A DNA stretch of 64,000 bases, from assembly GCA_940671915.1 (NCBI GenBank), contig CALNVZ010003433.1, forward strand, positions 35,169,724 through 35,233,723, in the 5' to 3' direction. Position numbers and translations under genes: made by a program. Below, in pieces: positions 12,801 to 24,812 of this stretch (positions are counted from its first letter, which is position 1; every line of letters starts with the position of its first letter). The notes under the pieces were generated by a model. The model searched no databases, was not told the origin of the DNA, and was given only the letters and a program-made list of their open reading frames with translations. Source of the DNA: Paracentrotus lividus (taxonomy: Eukaryota; Echinodermata; Echinoidea; Camarodonta; Echinidae).

Positions 12801-15800
12801 GTATCGTCGGCCACTTCTTCTTCTTCTTTTAAAATAGGTCTACAACTCTAACCATTCTCTCTCTCTCTCTTTCCTCATCAACTTGATGAAGGAGGTTGCG
12901 TGAATTGCTGTGCACCCTGAGACCATGTTATTTATCTCTTGGCATTTTAGTTCAAAAGGAAGATGTGGATGTGGTAAATAGTGTACTGCACTGGGGATTT
13001 CGCTTAGAATAGAAACATTAACTGAATTGTAGAACCACACTGGGGTAATCATCAAAATGTCCAACCTTCCTGCGACTCCGACCCTATCTACAAACTCTCT
13101 ATATTAAAGCTATTGAGGTGGATACATGAGACTTACATCTTGTAATCTCACTTCAGTACAGAGTAATGTGTCACGGCCATTTTAGTGACTTATCTCTTGC
13201 TTAAACCTTTGACAACTCAATGTCTTACTGGTTATTAAATAAATTAACCAACTCCAAAGGCAACGGGCTAACATAAGAAGGAGCCATAATAGTTTTATAT
13301 CTACCAAAGATAATGACGAAGTGAATTATTTCCGTTAACTGCTGAATTGTCTCATTACCTTTGATGGTTATTAAATTCTATGAACTAAACGGTTCCTGGA
13401 GGCAAAGGGTTAATGTGTAAGCATGAACCATAATAGTTTTACATCTACTGAAGATGATTAATCGAATGTCAGGATAAAGTGACCCATCTTCATGAGGATG
13501 CAGATAGAATTGCTTTTAAGACAACAAGAAGGGGAAAAAAATGAAAACATCTCAAAATATCATTTCATTCACCCATAAATTTTTTATGGCCTCTTTATAT
13601 GCTTCAGTCATAAAAATCGATACAATATTGCATCTTTTCCCAAAGCACATACTCTTCATGACTCACATTTAGCATTGCTTTTAAGATTGTACAGTGGGCC
13701 TCAGTATAAAACAATCGTGAAGGATGTTGAAATAGTAATGGCACCTCCAAAGGCTAATCAAATATTCATTTTCAATAAAAACCAACAATGTTTTCCCATG
13801 GACGCTGCATCGCTTTTATGAATTGGATGAACGTAATTATGAGTGAGCCGCTGCGCTGTTTCGCATGGAGAGGTCCAAATGCTTGGCAATTAAAAGCATG
13901 AAAGACATGAAATATGAAAGGGCATTTGCGAGTGATGAAGGGGGATCGGGGAGAGATCGTCGTTGTTGGTAGCAGTGTCTACGAGGGATGCAGTGAGTGA
14001 TGCTACAAACAGTAGTGGATGGCAAGGAGTGTGGAGAGGGAGGAGAAGTATTCACATCAAATTCTTAACCCTGATGATGAGTGCACTTATGGATGTGAGT
14101 CCGGGATAAGATGAGGGACAAGAAAAAGAGGGGATGCTGGAGAAAGGCAACATGGACAGGAAAATATTTTTAAAAACCATACCTTTTAATGCTAGTATTT
14201 CACCTCTATTTCACACTCAAACAAAATTTAGAATATAGACCTATATGTAGATGAAGTATGCCTTGCTCAGTAACTTTTTATCAAGTGTTGAATAATTAAG
14301 AAAACAATTTTATTACTATTAGAAAGGTACATGAAAAACAACAACTTAAATTCATCAAATAATATTTATTTTAGATCTTAAGTCAATGCTTTAAGTCAAC
14401 GCTTTCTATCAAATTGCCTTTTCTGACAAATTCAAAGACTGTATACAAATACATAAATTAACCTGGATTCATAAAATTATTCATTTTGTAAGCAACTTCC
14501 CAAAATGACTTGGATTATTTATCAAAAGAAAGGAGCCGTTCATTGGCTAAGTGTGAATGCATCTTCTGCATTGACTGACTGGCAATTAAGGTAATGGGCG
14601 AGGGATTGATACATGGAAATGAAGCAAAGAGGCTCTGGGACGGATTACTCCTAATACGCCAAAGTCGCTTCTCGGCACACCTGACTATTAGGCCTTACGT
14701 CTTACGGGGGATGGGTGCATGGGACGGGTGCAGGAATTCCCCTGCTTGGAGGCTAAGGACCTGGAAGGGGGTGTAAGGAGAGGGATTAGGGGTGCAGATG
14801 TGCTCTGAGAGGGGGCAAGGGGCAGGGGATAGGGGCTCTGTAGCTCCAGCAGGATAGTACACCTGCCTAACAAGGATTGTGTCTTGTGGCGACAAGTGAA
14901 AGTATTCCCAGCTTGGGAACTAACTGAGGACCTGCCAGGGGTGCTGGGAGACAGGTTAGAGGTGCAGATGTAAAATGAGAAAGGAGCTTAAAAACTTATT
15001 CCACATAAATATAATTTCTACTATGGAGTTAAGGAAAGCTTTTTGGGGTGCAAATAATTTGGATAGAAAAATAAGGTAAGAAGCCATGTGCCCTATAAAT
15101 CTTTGTTAAAGTGGATAAAGGATCTAAGTAAATCAGGTTCTAAATGCAAGCACTACCCCCTTAAAGTCATAAAAGATCTTACCCTCTCTGCACCATCAAA
15201 ATTTAATGATTATTATACATTCTTAAATCTTTTCAGATTATACTTACATAAGGCTCTAAAGCCACTCAGACTGATTAATCTATTGACAAACGTAATAAAG
15301 ATAGAAAGAGAAAGAGAAAGGAAAGTCTGTGGAGATTAGTATCTGAAGCACTTAATAAACTCAACAATAAAGGAAAGGGAAATCACAAAGATAATCCCTT
15401 GTTTGAGATCTTAATGAACTTGGTCGCCATTGCTGTCTGATTAGCTGCTTTGTAACAATAATGACACATGTATACTTTGAGGATTAAAACGTTTTAAGTA
15501 CTTGAAGTGTAACAAAATACTTTAAAAGATTTACAAGATTAGTGTGCATGGTGGTTACACAATGATGTGATGGGGAGAAAAAAATCAGAAATGCAAATAA
15601 GACAAATGTCAATATAATGATTATTATTAATTTAATATAATTAACAAGCAAAATGCTTTATTAATATCTTTTGTATAATTTAAAGTTATTTCTAAATATC
15701 TCCCCTAGATATTTCTATCATTGTATAGTACAAAGAAGAAAAATTGTTAACAAGACATCATACAAAATATGACTAATTCATATCCTTTGAACCATCTCTC

Positions 15801-18169
15801 TCCCTTTTAAACAAATCTTGCACAGATATTTAGTTTAGAGTTGAGATGCAAATGTGAGATAAAAACACAAGAATATTCCTCAGAATGTTTACTGTGATTG
15901 TGACACAATAAACTCTACAATTACTCCGCAAAACCACCAACAGTTATCAAATAAGATGCTGATTATATATAATAGGGATCATGCTGATTTTTATATTTGG
16001 TTAAATATTACATTTTCCTTCAAATCATATTTCACAAAGTAAGCAGATTTATCAATTTCTCAAGACCAGCATGTCAGCTTTTCAAGGTTAAATCAGTCAT
16101 GCCCTTAAAAGTGTAGATTTGTAAAAGTCTCACATTCCTAAAACAAAATACATTTTATTTATGATTTTGCTCTCCATATTGCTTCACCATTATTAACCAA
16201 TAGTATGCATTAAAATTAATGTGGAAAATGTTTCACTTTGAAGCTTTGGAAACCTTATGCAACCTGTTGTTTCCAGGTCCCTGTAATAGGATAGAAGTAA
16301 AATGTAAGTAATCTAAAATCTATACATTGTTTTTTGCTTGAGTGTGGTATAATGAAGACAATTTTCAGTAAGCCATATTCTACTAGTGTAAAATTGTTTT
16401 CTGAATTATGAAAAAATGCACAGAAAGGGACATTTTGGCAAAGAAACCTTGAAATTGAGCTTCAGCAAAAGCAACAGTGGAGACCCATCTTATTCGCTTT
16501 CAGTTTCATTCAAGAATTCTGAGTTACTACGTTGCCTGAGTCATCAGGCAGCAGATAAAAAATGTCTTGTTAATATTATATGAACCTACTTTACAGTACC
16601 CACACCATTGCCAGTCAATGGACAGCCCATTAATACCAACAATCCTTTTGATCAACCCCTAAAAATAATGGCCGGCATGTACTGCCAAGTGCTCGGGGGA
16701 ATCTCCTACCTTAACTCACGACAAATTATTCATGAGACGACGACTATGGTCTACATTAGGTTTCATTGATTTAGGGTGCGAACTTTTGACAATCGCCCCC
16801 CTATCTAGACAATCTTTGATAAATGCTCCAATTTGGTGTTTTCTGGAGGAATACAGCTTGTTTTGGGGGGATGTCGTCTATGAATAAGATATAAAGGGAG
16901 AGGGAAATTACAAAGCATACCGAGGCTGTGGTAGTATTAGCAGGCATCAGTCCGTCCGAGGAGGAGGACGGACATTTGGTAGGAGATGAAATGATAACGG
17001 GATGTCCTTTGGGAGGGGGAGGAGAGATGGATCAAGTGTGATTTTAAAGACAAACACTCATGAATGAGTGATATCAGTGTACAATGACTTGCTCCATCTT
17101 TGGTATGACCTATCTTTTATAGATGTCCACCAAGCTGTTCTGTGGTGGCAAAGGCACTACGCCCCAAGCCAGAAGGTCTGCACTAAATGTAATCAATAAA
17201 CCAGAGAGATGGATTGACGAACATTGTTGAGTCTTTGCTTTTTGAATTTGTTGAGGAATGATGACAAAATATATCAGTGATATATATTCTTATGAGTCAT
17301 AGTTTCATGGGTCGGGAGGATGAGATGCAGAGTCAGAGAGGCTGAGATGCAACCCATCGCCCGGAGGCTTGGGGTTCAAGTCGGGTCTGCAAGCGCTCAG
17401 GAATTCACGCCAATTTGCCTCCTGACTTCTCCTCGTCTAGTTAGTCAAAGCTGAAGCAAAAACAAAGGCATTGATTTCCAACCGGCTCCTTGCATAAGAT
17501 TCGTCGCTAATAGGGCAGAACTCATCAAGAGTTGATCCGTCCAAAACGCCAAAAACATCGTTGTCTGAGGGCAGAACAACAGCCAAAGATCTTTGGCATA
17601 CAAAACCATTCGGAGAGAAGACAAGAAAGCTAAATGGTTCCAGGGATGTAGAATAAGATAGAAGTAGAATAATTCATAGAGAAGGCCTGCTGGTTATAAG
17701 GTCATACATGGCCCTGTGCATTATGCAAAACCACTTGCAGCACTTGCAACTTCTGGAATTAAAAAAAAAATAGAAAGGTTGGGAGATTTCCTCTCTTGTT
17801 CAGTGCAGGTTAAAGCTAGGTTATGCTTGTTGGTAAATTAACAGCAGATCTTCCAATTATCATAAAATATGCAATTTTTTTATAATTTGATAATGATCAA
17901 ATACTTTTCTGAACACATCTTATTATTAAATAAAGCATGTGTTGACTACATAATAGACACTGAAATTGTATAGATCAATTACATGATCTAGATATTTACC
18001 ATAACAAAAACCCAACATTTTTGAGAGGTGTTAGTATTGTAGGATAGTAATGTCTTTAAGGAGTACAATTTGTATGAATGTAATTGAGCAATGCATCATC
18101 CCACTACAAACTTAATTAGGCCTGATCCATAAACCTATTTTTCATACTTGCCTAAATATGAATTGACAG
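9873..18169. other. Non-coding stretch, probably intronic; local duplications and a few GC-richer islands
   Basis: No supported gene. It holds a diverged tandem duplication near 13.2-13.5 kb and a G-rich, poorly repeated patch at 14690-14960. Islands of more balanced composition lie near 10740-10960, 12240-12360, 14530-14700 and 16440-16780. A GGTTCAAGTC word near 17375 resembles a tRNA B box but lacks a convincing A box. Frames of 60-90 codons here show no family features. Confidence 0.55.
13230..13460 (+). repeat. Diverged local direct repeat, about 140-bp period, two copies
   Basis: GGTTATTAAAT at 13230 and 13366 is followed in both copies by an AAAGG(C/G) word, a GGGCTAA/GGGTTAA word, and CCATAATAGTTTTA at 13284 and 13428. 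The offset drifts from 136 to 144 bp, so indels have accumulated. Probably an old tandem duplication. Confidence 0.5.
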
Positions 18170-18171
18170 TA

Positions 18172-18583
18172 GGCGCTGCTGCACTAGCTCGAGCTAATTG
18201 GTAGATCGGGAAAAAACTCAAAAAAAAGAAACCGGTCCTGCATTAGCTCAAGCTATTTTAAAATTTCGCATTAACGATCTGACGTGAACTTGAACAAACA
18301 AGCCCGTTGTGTATTGCGCTACCGCTAGCGTATACAAGCACAGGTGCACAATTTCGTATTTATCTCGAGCTAGTGCAGCACCGCGCAAAATAGCGCGCTA
18401 TTTCGTACCAAAACCGCAAACCAGCTCGAGCTTTTTTGAAAAAACCTAGGATGACTCGGGCTGGGATTTCAGCCAAATTAGCGAGCTATTTGACCGCAAA
18501 GCCAGCTCACCTTTGATCGGGCTAGTTCATCAGATCACAAATAGCGCGCTATTTAAAATAGCTCGAGCTAGTGCAGCAGCGCC
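18172..18583. mobile_element. TA-flanked MITE with 25-bp perfect inverted repeats, rich in short palindromes
   Basis: The left end GGCGCTGCTGCACTAGCTCG and the right end are perfect inverted repeats of at least 25 bp, flanked by TA (18170-18171, 18584-18585). The 412-bp interior is built from palindromic words: AGCTCGAGCT or its halves many times, and TAGCGCGCTA twice. Its GC and CpG content stand out against the AT-rich surroundings. There is no ORF. Perfect ends suggest a fairly recent insertion. Confidence 0.85.
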
Positions 18584-21500
18584 TATTGCCATATTATTAT
18601 GAAGTGCACAGAGCATGATGGTGTCATTTGAGTTTTCTTAGAAAAATATGTCCTTTTTTTAATCGAGAAACCCATATAACAATAGTTTTTCTTCTTGTAT
18701 TTTGACATCCACAAAAGAAATAGAAAGTACTTTTTATCCATTTTTAATTACCTTTCCAAATTTTGCGTTGATATCAGTTCAAACATATTCCAACTTCATA
18801 GTCTTTCGAAGAAGATTACATTTCTTCCAAGTGCTCAGTAAACACATAATCTAATACCTCAGTAATCACCTGATGATATCAGACATTTATTCAGCCATAT
18901 GATTTCTTTGAATAGCACTGGCTTGTTGGTAAATCTAAATAGCGGTTACCTAAATAATGAATAGCTTTTCAACAATCCACACAAAAGATTGAGGGACTTG
19001 TTAAGTAGATGATATTGAATTTAGAGCAGTTCTTTAAATATTCCCACTGCACTTGAATGAGGCATGCTTATGAAGGCAGAACACAAATCATATTTGGATT
19101 TGTTCTTAGCGACTATCAACCTGTCACTTGGTCTGTGCATGTGGTTTTTATCCCATAAATCTCTCTCAGTTCTGATTTTGCACTTGACAGTGTGAAAGGG
19201 CTGGTCTGTTCTCCCTGCCAGTAGATGATGCTGTCTTAAATAGGAAATGGTAACATTTGATCAAAATGAATAATGAGCACATGGGGAATATTGGAATAAA
19301 GCAAAAGAAACAATACAATCGTGTGTACCCGACTGCAAAAATGGGAAAACATTAACATGAAGAGAGGGAGGGACTTATTAATCTATTTATTGAAACATAA
19401 ATCTTTTATTTTAAAAGGATAAAACATTAATAAACTCATAGGCTGTTTATCACATAATGGTTCTGTATAATGAAGGGAAATGCACATTTACAACAAAAAA
19501 AAAATATAAAAGACCCATTATTAGTACAGGAAGGTAGAAAGACATGAAAATAATAAAGCGGCATATCAAACAGAAGAGATGGCAAATAGGAAAAAGGCGA
19601 GAGAGTATGAAAATAGAAGATAAATGATTTCAATGGAAGGTAACAAAATAAAAGAAATCTCAAGAAATACCAGAGGAAGATGTATGTGAATCTTTAAAAA
19701 AAATAACAATAAAGTGAGCGGTGCAAAGTTTAAAACCCCGAAAGGAATTATTCCACAAGATGAAAAATTGGGGTAACATAAATCTCAGGAGGGGAGAGAA
19801 TCAGAACACAACCATTCTCTAGCAGAAGCTTATGTAAATCAACTCACAACTTTGTACCACCACTTCACATTTTCAAGAGCTCTGAACTTTCAGGGCAAAG
19901 CGGGAATGGGAATAAAAATCACCAAAATGGAAGAAAAGGAGAGAAAACATGTTGTATGTTGACTCTAGCTTCCTGGAGTTGACTTCAGTTTTTTTTTTCT
20001 TTTGCATACTACAACTGCAAGTGGTATTGTTAGTCCTCTTTCTCCTGGCTCTGTTGGCAAACATAGCAGTCCCCAAAGAAGTCAAAACTCCTGTCCTCTT
20101 TTGAAACGAGGGTATTGGTAATTTGTAAATAGCAATTAACCTAACCAATGACCTGCCCTAGGTTCCTAGCCTAGGACTACAAGGGGTCCTAAGCAGGTCT
20201 AGGTCCCACCGGGCAGGTATGTAGTCTCTGGATCAAAGTCCCACGTGGTAGTCTGAAAGAAAGTTTTCAGTTTGATTATTGCTTTAGAAGGATTGATTTG
20301 AACATTAATTGCATGAAATAAAAGTGGGGGTCGTGTTACTGTGAACTCATTAAATGAACCTTAATTTTGAGTTGAGTTAATGTGAACGGATAATGAATCC
20401 TTTTTCAAAGAATGAAATAAAAGGATATCATCTGAGGGAATAAGGGTGCCAGCTTTGAAAGCAATAAAAAAAACTTCCAAGTTTCGACCATTGCATGCAA
20501 ATTTTGGTGATCTCTGTTCATTCTGGTAAACAGAAGTTCTAGAAATGTCCATCAAAAAGGAACTATGGAACAAAGTTCCTTGACCTGCCCATCAAAAGTT
20601 ATACATTTTCCAAACTTGTTTCAAATCTAAACAACAAAACAAAGGACTAAAAAGACAGCATGTTTAAAAGAACATCATCTATACTGTATCTGACTATCCA
20701 TAAGTTTGAGTTGATAAGTGTCACATTATTTGACTGTTTACAACCCAAGCAGGTTTACAAACAGTTGCCTCCCTCTCACTTCTCGGCCGCAAGACTACCA
20801 ACATTTGCTCTCTTGCCCCCTTCTTTTGTATCCCTTCCCTAATAATTGAGGGCTGATTGCACAAGAGGGACCTCACAATAAAAACCTCAGCTGCATAATC
20901 TTCTTAAAAACTCAAAAGATACCCTCCCCAATAAAAATTGGGCTAGGCTTAGCATCAGGGTGAATAATGAACACAATAAAGGGGATGAAGCTTTGAGGTG
21001 ATGATACAGGCTCGGAATGAAGAAAACCACAATATCTGCTTTCGTCAGCTCTGTTGTACAATCTGAAAGGTACTCTAATGAAGTCTGGACCTTTCCTAAA
21101 CAACCCTTTACACTGTAGGTCTTTGTGAAGGTTTGATTTTTATCGCACAATTGTAATATGGCACAGATTTCGTAGTAAATGAGAGTACTATCTGGGATGT
21201 TTTCATGAATCTGAATTATCAAAAATACTACGAGTTGATTTCAGTTCTTATACAGTGCATATTACAAGTATATTGTGCCTCCATGCGCTTTGCGCAAAAG
21301 AATTAAACGAGAAGAAAATATGAAATATTGGGGTAAAATAGCACGCAAATAGTTCAAAAATTGGGGGGGGGGGATTATCAGCCCATCATCATCATCAGCC
21401 TGCTCCTCTTGAGGTTGTACTTTGTATTTCGTTCTGGGCTATAGTTTATTTGATTTTGTTTGTTTTGTTTTGTCTGTTTTGTTTTGTTTTGTTTTTTTGT

Positions 21501-23492
21501 CAAAAGATCTTTACTTCTAATTTTTTTTAAAGAGTGATTTTTGCATAAGTTGTAGGGCCTGTGTATTTGTGCTGTACCTATAAATTCTCATTGCATATTT
21601 GGAATGGGGTCATGGGGGGGGGGGTTGATGATACCAGTTAGGTCAGGTCTTCATGGAGCCATGGGAAGGGTGTAAATCCCTCACCCTATGTCTGGCTACC
21701 CCCATCATCCATCATCCTATGCTATGAATCTGTAGAGGTGTCCAGTTAAATCACCGCTTTTGTAGGTCACTCCCAAAAGGTAGTGTCTTCCATTTGTTTG
21801 CAGAATCTGGAGACATCATGAAATTCGCATAAAACAAAAAATCTTGCCAAAAGTAGTAAATAACAGCGTCTAGTGTAGTTGTAATGAACATTTTATTACC
21901 GGTAATTGTGATGGCAAAATATAAAGTGAATTTAATGTGCGAAAAAATTAATTACAGTAGAATCGTCTGCACCGGAGCACTAAAATCTCTTTATGGAGCC
22001 ACAGATATTTTAGCTGGTATTGCCTTTGTTTCCTTTCAAGAAGGATGGAACAACATTTCACATATCAAACCATCCATTTAAATTTTTTAATAATGAGGTA
22101 TGTACATGCATTTAAAGCAAACTCCATTGTCAAGCAGTTTTGGCGATTCCATCAAATGTTCTTATAAAAGATTTGAAGGCTTCCTATTAAAGGTTTAATG
22201 GATTATGTTGGACAAGGTTTCCAAATGAAACTAAAAGATAGATAACATATCATAAGCATAAGTGCACAATTATCTGATCATCAGATTATCCAGACAAAGA
22301 TTTGTCTAATCGAAGGAAACTGAGAAAAGTAGTAACGACGCCTTTAAAGTCCTTTTAGCAATCACCTAGCTGGGGTGTTAATGTCCAAGCATAATAAACG
22401 TTTCTAAGCCTGTAATCAGTCCCTAGACGCCTGTTCGTCTTTCCTCTATTGCACACTGTATTCATGGCAGCGTGTCAGGAGAAAAATATGCCAGGCTTTT
22501 TCGGCCATGAAAGCCAGCACAACTGTGTGAAAAATAAACACCGCAGTTAATATTGAATGCAATTAATTTTCATATCGAGCCTCGCAGTTTGACCTCATAT
22601 TCCACTGAAGTTTTCCTCTTTTCTCTCTTATAGTTCTTCAAAATTCAATTTACACGGTTTTAAAGATCTATCATAAAGTTGAACATTTCTGAGGTCATGC
22701 TCATGTCTGTAAACACCAATTTTTTTCACAAGTAATTGGATCATAAGCCTGTGTTCTTTTGTCATAATTTCTATTCCTTATTTCATCCATTCTGCTGATA
22801 AGTTAATAATTAACCAAGACCACATGACGATGCTTAAACCTGAGCTTTCTTACCAAACATTCACAGTCTGTTCAAAAGCGAGAACAAAATGGTCTCTTGT
22901 AAAATTTTGTTCCAGTTCAGTTCAAAGCAGAGTAGTCCAGATGCATGTGGAGCACTCATTTTCACTTCATTATTTATATTAAAAAGTTTTTCCTCATTTA
23001 TGAGTTTCAGAGATGAAAATGAATGCATCCTCATTCTTCCGAGAAAAAACAAAAACAAATATGCTTTTGTGTTATTTAAATAGTGTGTCCTAGAATACCC
23101 TGGATAAACAGACTTTTATAAATACTTTCAGAATTAATTAAATACAATTATAGAACATTTTCCATTTGATTGCAAACTTACAGAACAAACAGGTTTTGCA
23201 CAAGCCCCAAACAGTTTAAACAAGGTCTTCACAATATCATAATTTTCAAATTTCCTAGCTATTACTATTCTGTATTAGAATAAGTACAATATGGAACTTT
23301 TCAACATTCTTCTTGAAACGTGAGAAAAATTTTGATATTTTTTTTTTACGAAGACCATCTGGTAGTGAGAATCCTGCTTGCATCTCACCCCTGAAGCGTT
23401 GTTTGTCGAAGCTTGGCTCAATGAAAGTGTAACATGCTGCCCATCAAGAACGGCTGGCCGCAATTTTTTGGCAAATATTAATGGACGGAGCA

Positions 23493-23945
23493 TGAAGGTG
23501 GCAGAGAAGAAGAGAGAGGACATGAGAGAACATGGGAGAATCAAGGAGAGAAGATGAAAATGGAGGAGAGAGAGGAAGGGTGGCAAGACAAGATGTGTGT
23601 CTAAAAAAAAAAGAATGAAAAGTAGAGAAAAAAAGCACAAGAAAGTAAAAGAGATGATAAGAGTGATGGAGAGTGTTGAGTAGGAGGAGAGAAAGAACGA
23701 GAAACAAGAAAAATGGAAAATAAGATGAAGAAGGAGACAGGAGAGGGAAGAGATACGGTATAATTCATAAAAAGGAGGAAAGAGCACAAGTCAGAAGGAG
23801 AGACAATAACAGTGGAGGAGAGAAGGGGAGGAGGAGAAGGGAGACAAGGTAAAAGATGAAGAAGAGACAAAAATGAGAGAGAGGGAGAGATAGAGAGAGA
23901 GAGAGAGGGGGGGGAGAGGAGACAAGGGAAGGAGAGGAGAAGGAC
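23493..23945 (+). repeat. Purine-rich (GA) strand-asymmetric domain
   Basis: For about 450 bp the plus strand is overwhelmingly A and G, with only scattered pyrimidines, ending in a GA dinucleotide run and a short G run (about 23880-23915). On the minus strand it yields Ser/Leu/Pro/Phe-rich frames up to 170 codons. These are composition artefacts, not genes. Such tracts can form triplex (H-DNA) structures. Confidence 0.8.
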
Positions 23946-24516
23946 TCGACTGGGTAAACCCCTGGAGGTGAATTTGTGGAACACTTTGTTTAGAGTGATC
24001 AGACAAGATGGGTGACATGAGGAGAAGTAGCCCTTCTGATCAGTGTAAAGTTTGCTCTTTCTATCTCTATCTAAACATGCATCCAATCTAAACGGATGGG
24101 TTTACACAAGCTGAACTGCAATGCAGGAAAGGCCAATTATATTTAAAAACGAAAATTAAAAACGAAAGAAGACGGATATGCTTTTGGAGACAATGGACAG
24201 AAATTTTATTATTAAGAGTTCACATTTGAATATCAAACAAATCAGCACATTTCTTTCTGCAATCTCCATGTGGTAGTTTGTTCTATCATGGACCTATACA
24301 TGTAGGTCCATGGTCCTATAGATACTTTTCTGATCACTTTGAAGGAATCATATGCAGTTGACTTCCCTTACATACATCATGAAAAAATATCTATGAGGGT
24401 AACGTGTCAATGACACTCAAAATATAAGAAGTTTAAGAACTTGTACAGCAGGAACTCCATTGTAGAGCAGGAAGGATGAAAAATCATAAATTATTTACAC
24501 AAATTCAGAACTTGAC

Positions 24517-24812
24517 TTATTGATAAACTTGAAAATACATCCACAGGCTATTTTCATTCCTGATTCTATTTCTCTCTGAAAATGTACACAAGGAAGTACA
24601 AAAAATAGACATTAATATTCTCCAAACGAGGGGCCTTTCACAAGAATATACCTCAGCAATTAAAAACCCTGTTTGGGGATAATCTTTGCTTTCCCTGGGG
24701 TACCCCCAATCAACACAACATAAAAATGAAGATAGAAATAGTGCAATAACCAAAATTGAATTACTTCTGGACGAGGATGGAGGAGCAGTGCCCGGAGCCA
24801 CAGGACTAGAGG
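24517..24812 (-). other. Weak candidate exon: Ser/Pro/Thr stalk followed by a hydrophobic segment
   Basis: After a possible acceptor (CCCTACCCAAACAG, AG at 24814-24813) the minus strand is open for about 97 codons. It reads SSPVAPGTAPPSSSRSN, then the hydrophobic run SILVIALFLSSFLCC. A Ser/Pro-rich stalk before a hydrophobic stretch is how many transmembrane or GPI-anchored proteins end. It lies on the same strand as the signal-peptide exon, and the splice phases would be compatible (phase 1). Against this, the hydrophobic run is short, the 65-residue tail looks like translated non-coding DNA, and there is no homology. A donor at 24703 could end the exon earlier. Probably chance. Confidence 0.12.

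Noticed and set aside
17340-17400. GGTTCAAGTC word resembling a tRNA B box
   Set aside because: No matching A box or cloverleaf pairing at the right distance.
20000-20100. Hydrophobic plus frame after a T-rich tract (LLVLFLLALLAN)
   Set aside because: No initiating ATG or donor; short hydrophobic frames are frequent in T-rich DNA.
23275-24086. Overlapping Ser/Leu/Phe-rich minus frames of up to 170 codons
   Set aside because: Composition artefacts of the purine-rich plus strand.
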